Shown here: positions 1 to 5,778 of the stretch, in pieces
Position numbering within the stretch: the stretch's first letter is position 1
Layout: each line of letters starts with the position of its first letter
Assembly: GCA_021839095.1 (NCBI GenBank)
Contig: JAKCBU010000080.1
Location: 1 to 5,921, forward strand
DNA: 5,921 nt
Direction of reading: 5' to 3'
Source of the DNA: Pseudomonadota bacterium
GTDB taxonomy: Bacteria; Pseudomonadota; Gammaproteobacteria; Acidithiobacillales; Acidithiobacillaceae
The notes under the pieces: model-generated
Databases searched by the model: none
Told to the model about the DNA's origin: nothing
The model's input: only the letters and a program-made list of their open reading frames with translations
Position numbers and translations under genes: made by a program

Positions 1-763
1 TGATGGCCTCCTGTTGATCCACACTTTGCAGGTTCTGATAACCCAACTGATACTCCTGCTGCAGCAGGTGCAGCAGATGGGCATCGGCAGCGGCAATCCG
101 TTGTGCGGCATGGAGCTGCGCCTGCGCCGCCGCACCGCTGATCACCGCCCGGCTCACCGCCGCCGCCAAAAAGATTTCACTCTGATGCAGACCGGCGCGG
201 CTGACCGCCGCCCGGGCCTCGGCGGCATGGACCAGATCGGCCTGCCGCCCGAACACATCGGGGTTGTAGTGGACGTCGATGGTGCCTAGCAGCAGACTGT
301 AGAGGTTACCGGGAATGCGGTAGCTTGCCCCGCCGTTCGCGCCGGTCCGTTGTGCCCGCCCGCGACCGACTCCGGCACCGGCGCCCACGCCGGGCAGCAG
401 TCCGCCCCGGGCCACCGCGATCAAGGACCGCTCGCGCGCCAGGGCCGCCCGCGCCGCCTGTACATCCGGGTTGGCCCGCATGGCCTGGCGGATATAGTCA
501 TTCAACGGCGTCGAACGGAAGAGCGACCACCAGGCCTGTGCCTCTTGCGTGGTCCACTGGACCCGCTGCGGAGCACCGCGCAAATTGATGGGATGGGCGT
601 TATAGGTCTTGGGCGCCGGGACGGCAGGTGCACTAAGCTGCGGCCCGACAGCGCAACCCGCCGCGGCGGCAACCCCGAGCAGAACCACCAGCCGGGCCAT
701 ACCCGGAGCGGAACGCCCCGCTTTCCGCCGCTCCCGGCCGTGCGGATACCTGGCGTTTTTCAT
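1..763 (-). CDS. Outer-membrane efflux lipoprotein, NodT/TolC (OMF) family, C-terminus off the window
   Basis: This is the outer-membrane channel subunit of a tripartite efflux pump (RND, or MFS with a HlyD-type adaptor). I translated the minus strand from ATG at 763; 254 codons are present and the frame runs off the left edge. Seen: a basic N-terminus, a hydrophobic core at about residues 23-36 and a lipobox ending AAGC with Cys37, followed by AVGP, the hallmark start of mature NodT-type lipoproteins. Next come WWSLF at about 78-82 and RQAMRANPDVQAARAAL, both typical of the family. After these are a strand-like segment with NLYSLLLGTIDVHYNPDVFGR and long Ala/Gln-rich helices ending at a QLGYQNLQSVDQQ motif. 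Family members are usually about 450-500 aa, so roughly half is visible. A GTGAGGG ribosome site precedes ATG 763. An internal Met22 would give a shorter, more classical signal peptide, but its upstream site is poor. It diverges from the ompR homologue. The pump partners probably lie to the left, so the substrate cannot be told. Confidence 0.9.
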   Translation of the reverse strand, partial: MKNARYPHGRERRKAGRSAPGMARLVVLLGVAAAAGCAVGPQLSAPAVPAPKTYNAHPINLRGAPQRVQWTTQEAQAWWSLFRSTPLNDYIRQAMRANPDVQAARAALARERSLIAVARGGLLPGVGAGAGVGRGRAQRTGANGGASYRIPGNLYSLLLGTIDVHYNPDVFGRQADLVHAAEARAAVSRAGLHQSEIFLAAAVSRAVISGAAAQAQLHAAQRIAAADAHLLHLLQQEYQLGYQNLQSVDQQEAI

Positions 764-876
764 GCAAAACCCTCACTCAGTCGATATACGGGGAATAAGC
801 GGCACTATCCGCAAGCACCGAGAGGGCGACTCCCTGCGCCGCCGTCGCAACAGGGAAAAATGGTAGCGGGAATGCC

Positions 877-883
877 TGTAACA
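877..883 (+). promoter_or_regulatory. Candidate OmpR half-site TGTAACA
   Basis: TGTAACA is seen here on the plus strand. GTAAC-type cores are what E. coli OmpR family proteins contact. It lies 31 bp, about three helical turns, before the next copy at 908. No second half-site is evident 10 bp away, so it would be a partial site by itself. Confidence 0.35.
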
Positions 884-907
884 ATCTTTGCCGCAGGCCG
901 GTTAAAA

Positions 908-923
908 CGTAACAGATTGTCAC
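908..923 (+). promoter_or_regulatory. Candidate OmpR tandem site: GTAAC and GTCAC spaced 10 bp
   Basis: GTAAC begins at 909 and GTCAC at 919, exactly one helical turn apart in the same orientation. This is the tandem half-site arrangement known for OmpR dimers. The second half overlaps the candidate -35 TTGTCA (917-922) of the ompR gene. It is the strongest of the three motif positions. Autoregulation of ompR, control of the divergent efflux gene, or both are inferred. Confidence 0.45.
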
Positions 924-945
924 TTCGGCGGCGGCCGGGAGGCTT

Positions 946-952
946 TGTTACA
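946..952 (-). promoter_or_regulatory. Candidate OmpR half-site TGTAACA (reverse orientation)
   Basis: The plus strand reads TGTTACA, so the minus strand repeats the same TGTAACA heptamer seen at 877-883. It lies 44 bp before the ompR start and would fall within or next to the core promoter, where a bound regulator could repress. No tandem partner is visible 10 bp away. Confidence 0.35.
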
Positions 953-995
953 TTTGGCCTTGGCCCACCCGGGAACGACGGGTTAGAGTGTGCGC

Positions 996-1700
996 ATGGA
1001 CACACAGAAACAGATTTTGGTAGTCGATGATGACCTGCGCCTGCGCAGCCTGGTGGAGTCGCACCTGCAGGGTTTTGGCTTTGCGGTGCGTGGCATCAAC
1101 GACGGCCGGCAGATCGACAGTCTGCTTGCCGAAACACCGGTTGATCTGATCGTCCTCGATCTGGGGCTGCCCCATGAAGACGGCCTGCAAATCTGCCGAC
1201 GGCTGCGCCAGCATCATGAGGTCCCCATCCTCATGCTCACCGCGCGCGGCGATGAAATAGACCGCATCCTGGGTCTGGAGATGGGCGCCGACGACTACCT
1301 CGCCAAACCTTTTCACCCCCGCGAACTGGTGGCCCGCATCCAGGCGATCCTGCGCCGCACCCGCGCCGTCGTACCCCACCCCGAAACGGGGATGCCCCCC
1401 TTCCAATGCGGCCCGTTCACCGTGGACACGAGTCGGCAGGAAATCCAACTGGACGGGCAGGCCTTGTCGCTCACCAGTGCCGAGTTCCAAACCTTGGCGA
1501 CGCTCATTCAACACGAAGGCCAGCCCCTGACTCGCGAAAAACTCATGTGGCTCACCCGGGGCCGGCAGCTCGAAAGCGATGACCGCAGTATTGACATGCA
1601 GATTTCCCGCCTGCGCCGCCTGCTTGACAGCACCCCCGGCCGCCCCCGGCATATCCGTACGGTCTGGGGTCATGGCTACCTGTTTGTCGCGGAGCCCTGA
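996..1700 (+). CDS. ompR: OmpR-type response regulator (receiver plus winged helix)
   Basis: This cytoplasmic transcription factor is activated by phosphotransfer from its sensor kinase and is 234 aa from ATG 996. The receiver domain covers about residues 5-120: acidic pocket Asp11/Asp12, phospho-acceptor Asp55 (in VLDLGLPHEDG), switch Thr82 and Lys104 in KPF. An OmpR/PhoB winged-helix domain covers about 128-233, with recognition helix DRSIDMQISRLRRLL starting at Asp196 and a closing TVWGHGYLF wing. By memory alignment it matches E. coli OmpR closely along its length, including DDDLRLR, EDGLQICRRLR, EIDRILGLEMGADDY and HPRELVARI. It is therefore a true OmpR homologue rather than a generic PhoB-like regulator. 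A GTG at 990 would add two residues; ATG 996 is preferred, although its ribosome site (GAG) is weak. Its stop codon overlaps the kinase start. Likely targets include the divergent promoter region, which has GTAAC motifs. Confidence 0.93.
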   Translation: MDTQKQILVVDDDLRLRSLVESHLQGFGFAVRGINDGRQIDSLLAETPVDLIVLDLGLPHEDGLQICRRLRQHHEVPILMLTARGDEIDRILGLEMGADDYLAKPFHPRELVARIQAILRRTRAVVPHPETGMPPFQCGPFTVDTSRQEIQLDGQALSLTSAEFQTLATLIQHEGQPLTREKLMWLTRGRQLESDDRSIDMQISRLRRLLDSTPGRPRHIRTVWGHGYLFVAEP

Positions 1701-2971
1701 TGGACCTGCGGGGTTTCTGGCCGCGCAGCACCCTGGGGCGGACCGTGCTCCTGCTGGCGGTTCTGCTGTTGGGGGCCCAGGGCGCCGTCTATGTCCTGTT
1801 CCATCAGTACGTGCTGAATCCCGCCGCCGCACGCTTCGCGGAATTTCTCTGGCAGACCGACCACGCCCTGATTATCGCCGGTGCCGATCACACCCCCACG
1901 GGTACACTGCAATGGCGGCCGTCCCGTGACCTGCCGGGCGCACCCGCCAGCAACTATTTTTTGCGTCAAAGCGCCCATTATCTCGCCAAAATCGCTCCCG
2001 GCGCGGCGTTGCGGGTCGGCGACGCCGATGCCACCTGGATGTGGATTCGCGGAGACCGCCATCAGCCCTGGCTGGGCATACACGTCTCCCCCATGCACTT
2101 CGGCGGGCAAGGCTTCATGTTTATGCGCCTCGGCGTCATCGCCCTCTGTACCCTGCTCGGCGCCTGGCTCATCGTCCGCCAGATCAATCGCCCCCTGGCC
2201 CGGCTGGCGGCGGAAGCCCCGCGCATCGGCCGGGGCGATATGCCGGAGTCCCTCAAACCCATCGGCGGCCCCCTGGAGGTGCGCCACCTGGAACAAGCCA
2301 TCACCAGCATGGCTAGCGATCTGCACCGTCTGCACGAAGAACGTACCCTCCTGCTTACCGGTATTTCCCATGAGCTGCGCACCCCCTTGTCGCGCCTGTT
2401 GCTGACCCTGCATCTCCAGGATCACGATCTGCTGGCCGAAAAAACCGCCATGCTGGTGGACGTCAGCGAAATGGACGAGACCATCGACAAGTTTCTGACC
2501 CTGGTGCGCAGCGGGGACCAGGAAAAAATCATCCCGGTGCAGGTGAACGACTGGGTGGCCGCAATGGCCGAAACGGCCCGGGAACGCTACGGTCTGGAGG
2601 TACGGGTAGAGCATCCTGGCGAGGCCGCCGTCTTGCCGCCCCTGCACTGCCGCCCGTTGGCGCTGGAGAGGGTGTTCCGCAATCTTTTTGACAACACCCG
2701 GCGTTACGGTGGCGGACGCCTGGATATGCGGATCATCCGCCATCCCGCCAGCACCGAAATCTGTCTGCGCGACCATGGCCCCGGGGTGCCCGAACGGGAC
2801 ATCGGACCGATGAACAGCGGCACCCTGCCCCGCCAATCCGGGCATGGCTCCGGCATCGGCTTGCGGATTTGCCGGCGTATCATGGCCTTGCACGGCGGCA
2901 CCCTCCACTTCGCCCATGCCGGAACGGGCGGTTTGATCGCCCATCTCTCGTTCCCCGATCAGGGAGACTAG
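1700..2971 (+). CDS. envZ: EnvZ-type sensor histidine kinase
   Basis: This inner-membrane kinase/phosphatase is the partner of the OmpR homologue; it is 423 aa. The order is: TM1 at about residues 14-35, preceded by PRSTLGRT like EnvZ; a periplasmic sensor of about 100 residues; TM2 at about 141-159; HAMP at about 160-212, starting RQINRPL. The dimerisation/phosphoacceptor helix follows with His224 in GISHELRTP, then the catalytic ATPase domain. That domain has N-box Asn328/Asn332 (NLFDNTRRYG), G1 box DHGPG at 358-362 and G2 box GHGSGIGL from 381. Thr228, four residues after the His, matches the EnvZ phosphatase position. The usual F-box (FxPF) between G1 and G2 is not recognisable. The stretch reads ERDIGPMNSGTLPRQ and is about three residues shorter than in EnvZ, with no sign of a frameshift. 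The TGATG overlap with ompR implies translational coupling. The periplasmic domain shows no motif I recognise, so the stimulus is unknown. Confidence 0.9.
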   Translation: MDLRGFWPRSTLGRTVLLLAVLLLGAQGAVYVLFHQYVLNPAAARFAEFLWQTDHALIIAGADHTPTGTLQWRPSRDLPGAPASNYFLRQSAHYLAKIAPGAALRVGDADATWMWIRGDRHQPWLGIHVSPMHFGGQGFMFMRLGVIALCTLLGAWLIVRQINRPLARLAAEAPRIGRGDMPESLKPIGGPLEVRHLEQAITSMASDLHRLHEERTLLLTGISHELRTPLSRLLLTLHLQDHDLLAEKTAMLVDVSEMDETIDKFLTLVRSGDQEKIIPVQVNDWVAAMAETARERYGLEVRVEHPGEAAVLPPLHCRPLALERVFRNLFDNTRRYGGGRLDMRIIRHPASTEICLRDHGPGVPERDIGPMNSGTLPRQSGHGSGIGLRICRRIMALHGGTLHFAHAGTGGLIAHLSFPDQGD

Positions 2972-3012
2972 CGGCAGGCGATGTTTAGCGGTATTTTCGG
3001 ATAAGGAGATGC

Positions 3013-3042
3013 TTGACAAAGCGTCCATAAAACAGGAATCAT
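3013..3042 (+). promoter_or_regulatory. Candidate sigma70 promoter of the NRAMP-type gene
   Basis: A perfect -35 TTGACA (3013-3018) is followed after 18 bp by AATCAT (3037-3042), a 4/6 match to the -10. Transcription would start near 3049, giving a leader of about 30 nt. The promoter lies almost wholly between the arms of the inverted repeat at 3020-3073. The AATCATT at 3037-3043 matches half of a Fur box, but the other half is poor. Confidence 0.45.
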
Positions 3043-3073
3043 TCGCGTTTAAATAAGATCACATATGGACGCT
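3020..3073. repeat. Perfect 10-bp inverted repeat flanking the NRAMP promoter
   Basis: AGCGTCCATA (3020-3029) is the exact reverse complement of TATGGACGCT (3064-3073). Further pairing is seen just outside after one mismatch. The arms are 44 bp apart, about four helical turns, and the right arm ends 4 nt before the ATG at 3078. It could be a pair of operator half-sites that loops DNA. In a transcript begun further upstream it could instead be a hairpin hiding the weak GGA ribosome site at 3067-3069. Confidence 0.55.
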
Positions 3074-3077
3074 GTGC

Positions 3078-4349
3078 ATGTCATCGACACCCGCCTTTTG
3101 CAAAACCAGCGTACCGGGCCATCATTCGCGCTGGAACATTTTCCTGGCGGTGCTGGGGCCCGGCCTGGTGGTCATGCTCGCCGACACCGATGTCGGCAGC
3201 ATCATCACCGCCGCCCAGAGCGGCGCGCAATGGGGTTTCAAGCTCCTGCTCATGCAATTCGTCCTTATGCCGATTCTTTATATCGTGCAGGAACTGACGG
3301 TGCGTTTGGGCATCTTCACCGGTAAAGGCCACGGCGAACTGATCAGCGAAACCTTCGGAAAAGGTTGGGCCTATCTCTCCGTCGCCGGTCTCAGTGTCGC
3401 TACCACGGGTGCGCTGTTGACGGAATTCTCCGGAGTCGCCGGTGTGAGTCGCCTCTATGGCTTGCCGCGCTCTGTCGGGGTTGCCCTGGCGGCGGCCACC
3501 CTGCTGACCATCGTCTGGACCGGTTCGTACCGGCGTGTGGAACGCATTGCCCTGATCATGGGTCTCTTTGAGCTGGTCTTTTTTGGTATCGCCTGGGCCA
3601 GCCATCCGAGCATCCACGAAATGCTGGATGGCCTGCTGCACGCGCCCATCACCAACGACGACTATATGATGCTGGTGGCGGCCAACATCGGTGCCGTCAT
3701 CATGCCGTGGATGGTGTTCTACCAACAATCCGCCGTGGCGGATAAGGGTTTGCACCCCGAACATTACCCCCACGCACGCTGGGACACCGCCTTTGGGGCG
3801 GTGCTTACCCAGTTGATCATGGCCGCCGTGCTGATCGCGACAGCCGCCACCATTGGCCGTCTGAACCCCAACGCTCCCCTCAATACGGTGCATCAGCTTT
3901 CAGAGGCTATCATTCCTTATCTCGGCAACACCTGGGGACGCATCGTGTTTTCCGTGGGTATCCTCGGGGCGGGCATGGTAGCGGCCATTGTTGCCTCCCT
4001 TGCCGGAGCCTGGGGTTGGGGGGAAGTCACCGGCTTCCGCCACTCGCTGGAGCATCACCCCAAGGATGCGCCTTGGTTTTACGGGATTTACACCGTCATC
4101 ATCGCAGCCGGCGCCGTGACGGTGATCACCATTCCTGATCTCGTCCGCCTCGACATCGGCGTGGAGGTGATGAATGCGCTGCTCCTGCCCCTGGTGCTGG
4201 GCTTTCTGGTCGCCTTGTCCATCAAAGCGCTGCCTGCGGCACACCGCTTGCGGGGCCCCTACCTCTGGCTGGTGCTGTTTGTGGTGATCCTGACGGCCGG
4301 ACTGGGGATTTATGGAGGCGTGACCAGCATCCCGGGGCAGTCAGGATAA
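3078..4349 (+). CDS. NRAMP/SLC11-family divalent metal transporter, atypical motif variant
   Basis: This is a predicted inner-membrane, LeuT-fold transporter of divalent metal ions, 423 aa, with about 11 hydrophobic helices, the normal size and topology for bacterial NRAMP. TM1 begins GPGLVVMLADTDVGS, the NRAMP entry with Asp38 kept, but canonical DPGN reads DVGS (residues 38-41). TM6 reads GAVIMPWMVFYQQ: the Ala206/Met209 metal-site pair is kept, but the MPH histidine is Trp211. In TM10, Glu363 appears to fall where canonical members have Gln (tentative alignment). QELTVRLGIFTGKGHGELI after TM2 is also NRAMP-like. Canonical members take up Mn2+ or Fe2+ with protons; the changed residues make substrate and proton coupling uncertain, so I do not assign mntH. 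ATG 3078 is the only reasonable start, because the frame is closed by TAA at 3054 and no ATG or GTG lies between; its ribosome site is weak. It appears to be transcribed alone. Confidence 0.85.
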   Translation: MSSTPAFCKTSVPGHHSRWNIFLAVLGPGLVVMLADTDVGSIITAAQSGAQWGFKLLLMQFVLMPILYIVQELTVRLGIFTGKGHGELISETFGKGWAYLSVAGLSVATTGALLTEFSGVAGVSRLYGLPRSVGVALAAATLLTIVWTGSYRRVERIALIMGLFELVFFGIAWASHPSIHEMLDGLLHAPITNDDYMMLVAANIGAVIMPWMVFYQQSAVADKGLHPEHYPHARWDTAFGAVLTQLIMAAVLIATAATIGRLNPNAPLNTVHQLSEAIIPYLGNTWGRIVFSVGILGAGMVAAIVASLAGAWGWGEVTGFRHSLEHHPKDAPWFYGIYTVIIAAGAVTVITIPDLVRLDIGVEVMNALLLPLVLGFLVALSIKALPAAHRLRGPYLWLVLFVVILTAGLGIYGGVTSIPGQSG

Positions 4350-4366
4350 ATGGGGGAAATCTATAC

Positions 4367-4404
4367 GGACAGGCACTTGCAGGGGATGGAATCTGTGCTA
4401 TACC
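4367..4404 (+). promoter_or_regulatory. Candidate pspA promoter elements (sigma70 extended -10, or weak sigma54-like)
   Basis: TGCTATACC (4396-4404) looks like an extended -10 with TATACC. Just upstream, GG at 4367-4368 and GC at 4379-4380 have the 10-nt spacing of a sigma54 promoter, and the -12 part TTGCA (4377-4381) is ideal, but the -24 part is poor beyond GG. E. coli pspA uses sigma54 with PspF. No pspF is in this window, so sigma70 is at least as likely. A separate perfect TTGACA at 4419-4424 has no acceptable -10. Confidence 0.3.
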
Positions 4405-4424
4405 TAGGGGCGTCCACGTTGACA

Positions 4425-4441
4425 CAGGCGGTAGCCGCCTG
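4425..4441 (+). other. GC-rich hairpin between the NRAMP gene and pspA
   Basis: CAGGCGG (4425-4431) pairs perfectly with CCGCCTG (4435-4441) around a 3-nt loop, TAG. No T-run follows directly, only TTTT at 4453-4456, so it is not a standard intrinsic terminator. It may form a stem in the pspA leader, ending 52 nt before the start codon, or act as a weak terminator for the NRAMP gene. Confidence 0.4.
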
Positions 4442-4482
4442 ATGCACGCCGGTTTTGCCGCACCACGACCATCGCGCCCTAC

Positions 4483-4487
4483 AGGAG
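4483..4487 (+). promoter_or_regulatory. Ribosome binding site that fixes the pspA start
   Basis: AGGAG ends 6 nt before ATG 4494, a near-ideal Shine-Dalgarno placement. It decides against the in-frame TTG at 4455, which would add 13 residues in front of the conserved PspA N-terminus. Confidence 0.8.
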
Positions 4488-4493
4488 CTTTTC

Positions 4494-5201
4494 ATGTCCA
4501 TTTTCAAGCACGCCGCAGATATTCTCGAAGCCAAGGTCAGCAAACTGCTCAGTAAGGCCGAAGACCCCGCAGAAACGCTAGAACTCTCGTATGAAAAGAT
4601 GATCACGAGTCTGCAAGACGCCAAACGTCACCTCGCCGACGTGATCACCGAGCGGGTATCCCTGGAAAACCAGATCGCACAGGCGCAAACACTGGCCGCC
4701 AAAGCGGAAGAGGATGCCCGCATGGCCCTCAACGCCGGCCGCGAAGATCTGGCGCGTAGCGCACTGGCAGAAAAACAGGCCGGGGCGCAGAAAATTGCCG
4801 CCCTGCAGGAAGCCCACGACCGCGTCGCCGCCCAGGCCCAGAAACTCATGGAATATGAGCAAGCCCTCCAGGATCGCATCGAACAGTTCCGTACCCAGAA
4901 AGAAGTGATGAAAAGCCAGATGGCGGCGGCGCAGGCGCAGGTGAAAGTTACCGCCTCCCTCACCGGCCTGGGTCATGGCCTGGATGACGCCGGGGATGCG
5001 TTGCGCCGGATGCAGGACCGCACCGCACACGAGCAGGCCAAGGCACAAGCCATGGATGGCCTGCTGGCGTCGGGAATCATCGATGACCCTTTAGATCATC
5101 GCACCCAGACGGAACGGGAAATGGACAAACTCCGTGCCACCAGCGGTGTGGACGACGACCTCGCCCGCCTCAAGGCGGATCTGGCGGCGAAGCAGGGCTG
5201 A
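4494..5201 (+). CDS. pspA: PspA/IM30 family phage-shock protein A
   Basis: This peripheral inner-membrane protein of the bacterial ESCRT-III-like superfamily binds stressed membrane and helps preserve the proton-motive force. It has 235 aa against about 222 in E. coli PspA. Seen: the amphipathic N-terminal helix MSIFKHAADILEAKVSKLL, then KAEDPAETLEL, matching the E. coli LLEKAEDP region. A long Ala/Gln/Glu/Lys-rich coiled coil (about residues 25-185) contains AGREDLARSALAEKQ, the family signature of KEREDLARAALIEKQ in E. coli. The C-terminus DDDLARLKADLAAKQG resembles the E. coli end (ISEQLAQLKAK). No pspF, pspB or pspC lies within the window; the left neighbour is the NRAMP-type transporter and the right neighbour a secreted DUF4124 protein that starts 1 nt after the stop. 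A role in membrane stress is inferred from the family. Confidence 0.93.
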   Translation: MSIFKHAADILEAKVSKLLSKAEDPAETLELSYEKMITSLQDAKRHLADVITERVSLENQIAQAQTLAAKAEEDARMALNAGREDLARSALAEKQAGAQKIAALQEAHDRVAAQAQKLMEYEQALQDRIEQFRTQKEVMKSQMAAAQAQVKVTASLTGLGHGLDDAGDALRRMQDRTAHEQAKAQAMDGLLASGIIDDPLDHRTQTEREMDKLRATSGVDDDLARLKADLAAKQG

Positions 5202-5202
5202 C

Positions 5203-5778
5203 ATGCCCGAAACCCCGGACGACCGCCGCCCAGACCATCCACCCAGTCATCGGATGCCGGTCAGGAACGCGTTGACGATGCTAGCCGCCATCGCCTGGAA
5301 CGTCACTACGATTCCAGTCGCATGCGGAACCCCCATTTATCGGTGGATTTCGCCGAATGGCGTGGTGAACTACGGGGATCAAGCGCCCCGCGGAGCGCGG
5401 GAGGTTCAAATCATTCCAGCGCCACCGCCGGCGCCACCGCCGAAAGCACGTGCCCCAACAAATTCGGGGCCGCCTGCAGAAGAAGGGGCTCCGACCCCCG
5501 CGTCCAAGGCACGAACGGCCATTGATCGACTGAATCTGCTGGCTGCCCTCAATAACTATCGGAACAGCCTGCAAGCCGCGCGGACTCCCCCGCCACAGAA
5601 CGTTTATCTACCCGGTTTTATTGGGCCTCAATTTTCTTATGGTCCGCACCGGTTTCACGAAAGGCACCGGCAGTATTACCACCGGCAGACGTTTCCTCCC
5701 TCGCGCAGGCCACCCATGGTGCTGCTCCCGCCCCCCGCACCCAATTCCGCCTATTCTTCGCCCACGATCCTCCCGTAG
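5203..5778 (+). CDS. DUF4124-domain exported protein, proline-rich
   Basis: This is a predicted exported protein of unknown function, 191 aa from ATG 5203. After a polar stretch there is a hydrophobic signal segment at about residues 23-40 ending PVAC. With Pro at -3 this is a poor lipobox, so ordinary signal-peptidase cleavage near Ala40 is more likely. Residues 45-62 (IYRWISPNGVVNYGDQAP) match the short DUF4124 domain, typically YKWVDxxGxxHYSDxPP. Next come a Pro/Ala-rich linker (about 72-98), a helix (about 99-126, AIDRLNLLAALNNYRNSL) and a Pro/His/Tyr/Arg-rich tail. An alternative start at 5254 (Met18) gives a more typical signal peptide; ATG 5203 is chosen because it follows the pspA stop by 1 nt, as in coupled genes. 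Neither start has a strong ribosome site. The low-complexity tail suggests an envelope-spanning or wall-associated role, but this is speculation. Confidence 0.75.
   Translation: MPETPDDRRPDHPPSHRMPVRNALTMLAAIAWNVTTIPVACGTPIYRWISPNGVVNYGDQAPRGAREVQIIPAPPPAPPPKARAPTNSGPPAEEGAPTPASKARTAIDRLNLLAALNNYRNSLQAARTPPPQNVYLPGFIGPQFSYGPHRFHERHRQYYHRQTFPPSRRPPMVLLPPPAPNSAYSSPTILP

Larger units (their letters stand above)
764..995. promoter_or_regulatory. Divergent intergenic region between the efflux gene and ompR
   Basis: These 232 bp contain no credible gene and must hold the promoters of both divergent genes. On the minus strand, TATATC (783-788) is the best -10 candidate for the efflux gene, but the -35 is weak. 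For ompR, TTGTCA (917-922) is a good -35 match, yet no convincing -10 lies 16-18 bp downstream, which would fit an activator-dependent promoter. A small hairpin (ACCCG 967-971 with CGGGT 979-983) lies just before the ompR start. The right half carries the GTAAC-type motifs listed separately. Which strand each motif serves is inference. Confidence 0.6.

Noticed and set aside
350..1030. Plus-strand open frame across the efflux gene and intergenic region
   Set aside because: It is antisense to the NodT-type lipoprotein, which has a clear lipobox and family motifs; the translation is Arg/Pro-rich shadow sequence.
948..1832. Minus-strand open frame (294 codons) opposite ompR
   Set aside because: It is antisense to an unmistakable OmpR homologue, and the translation shows no domain.
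2972..3012. Intrinsic terminator after the kinase gene
   Set aside because: I found no stable GC stem followed by a T-run in this stretch.
1676..3028. Long minus-strand open frame (450 codons) opposite the kinase gene
   Set aside because: It lies antisense to a clearly homologous EnvZ-type gene; its Gln/Gly/His-rich translation has no family features and reflects high GC codon bias.
3028..3046. Fur box over the NRAMP promoter
   Set aside because: Only the AATCATT half matches the 19-bp consensus well; about 11 of 19 positions agree overall, too few to call.
3065..3325. ATG 3065 open frame (86 codons) at the NRAMP gene start
   Set aside because: It is in another frame and overlaps the conserved TM1-TM2 region; its translation is Arg/His/Gly-rich shadow sequence.
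4455..4493. TTG 4455 as an upstream start for PspA
   Set aside because: The conserved PspA N-terminus begins at ATG 4494, which has an AGGAG 6 nt upstream; the TTG has no ribosome site.
5134..5202. ATG 5134 as the start of the DUF4124 protein
   Set aside because: It would overlap the conserved end of pspA by 68 nt and place an Arg-rich stretch before the signal segment; ATG 5203 or 5254 fits better.
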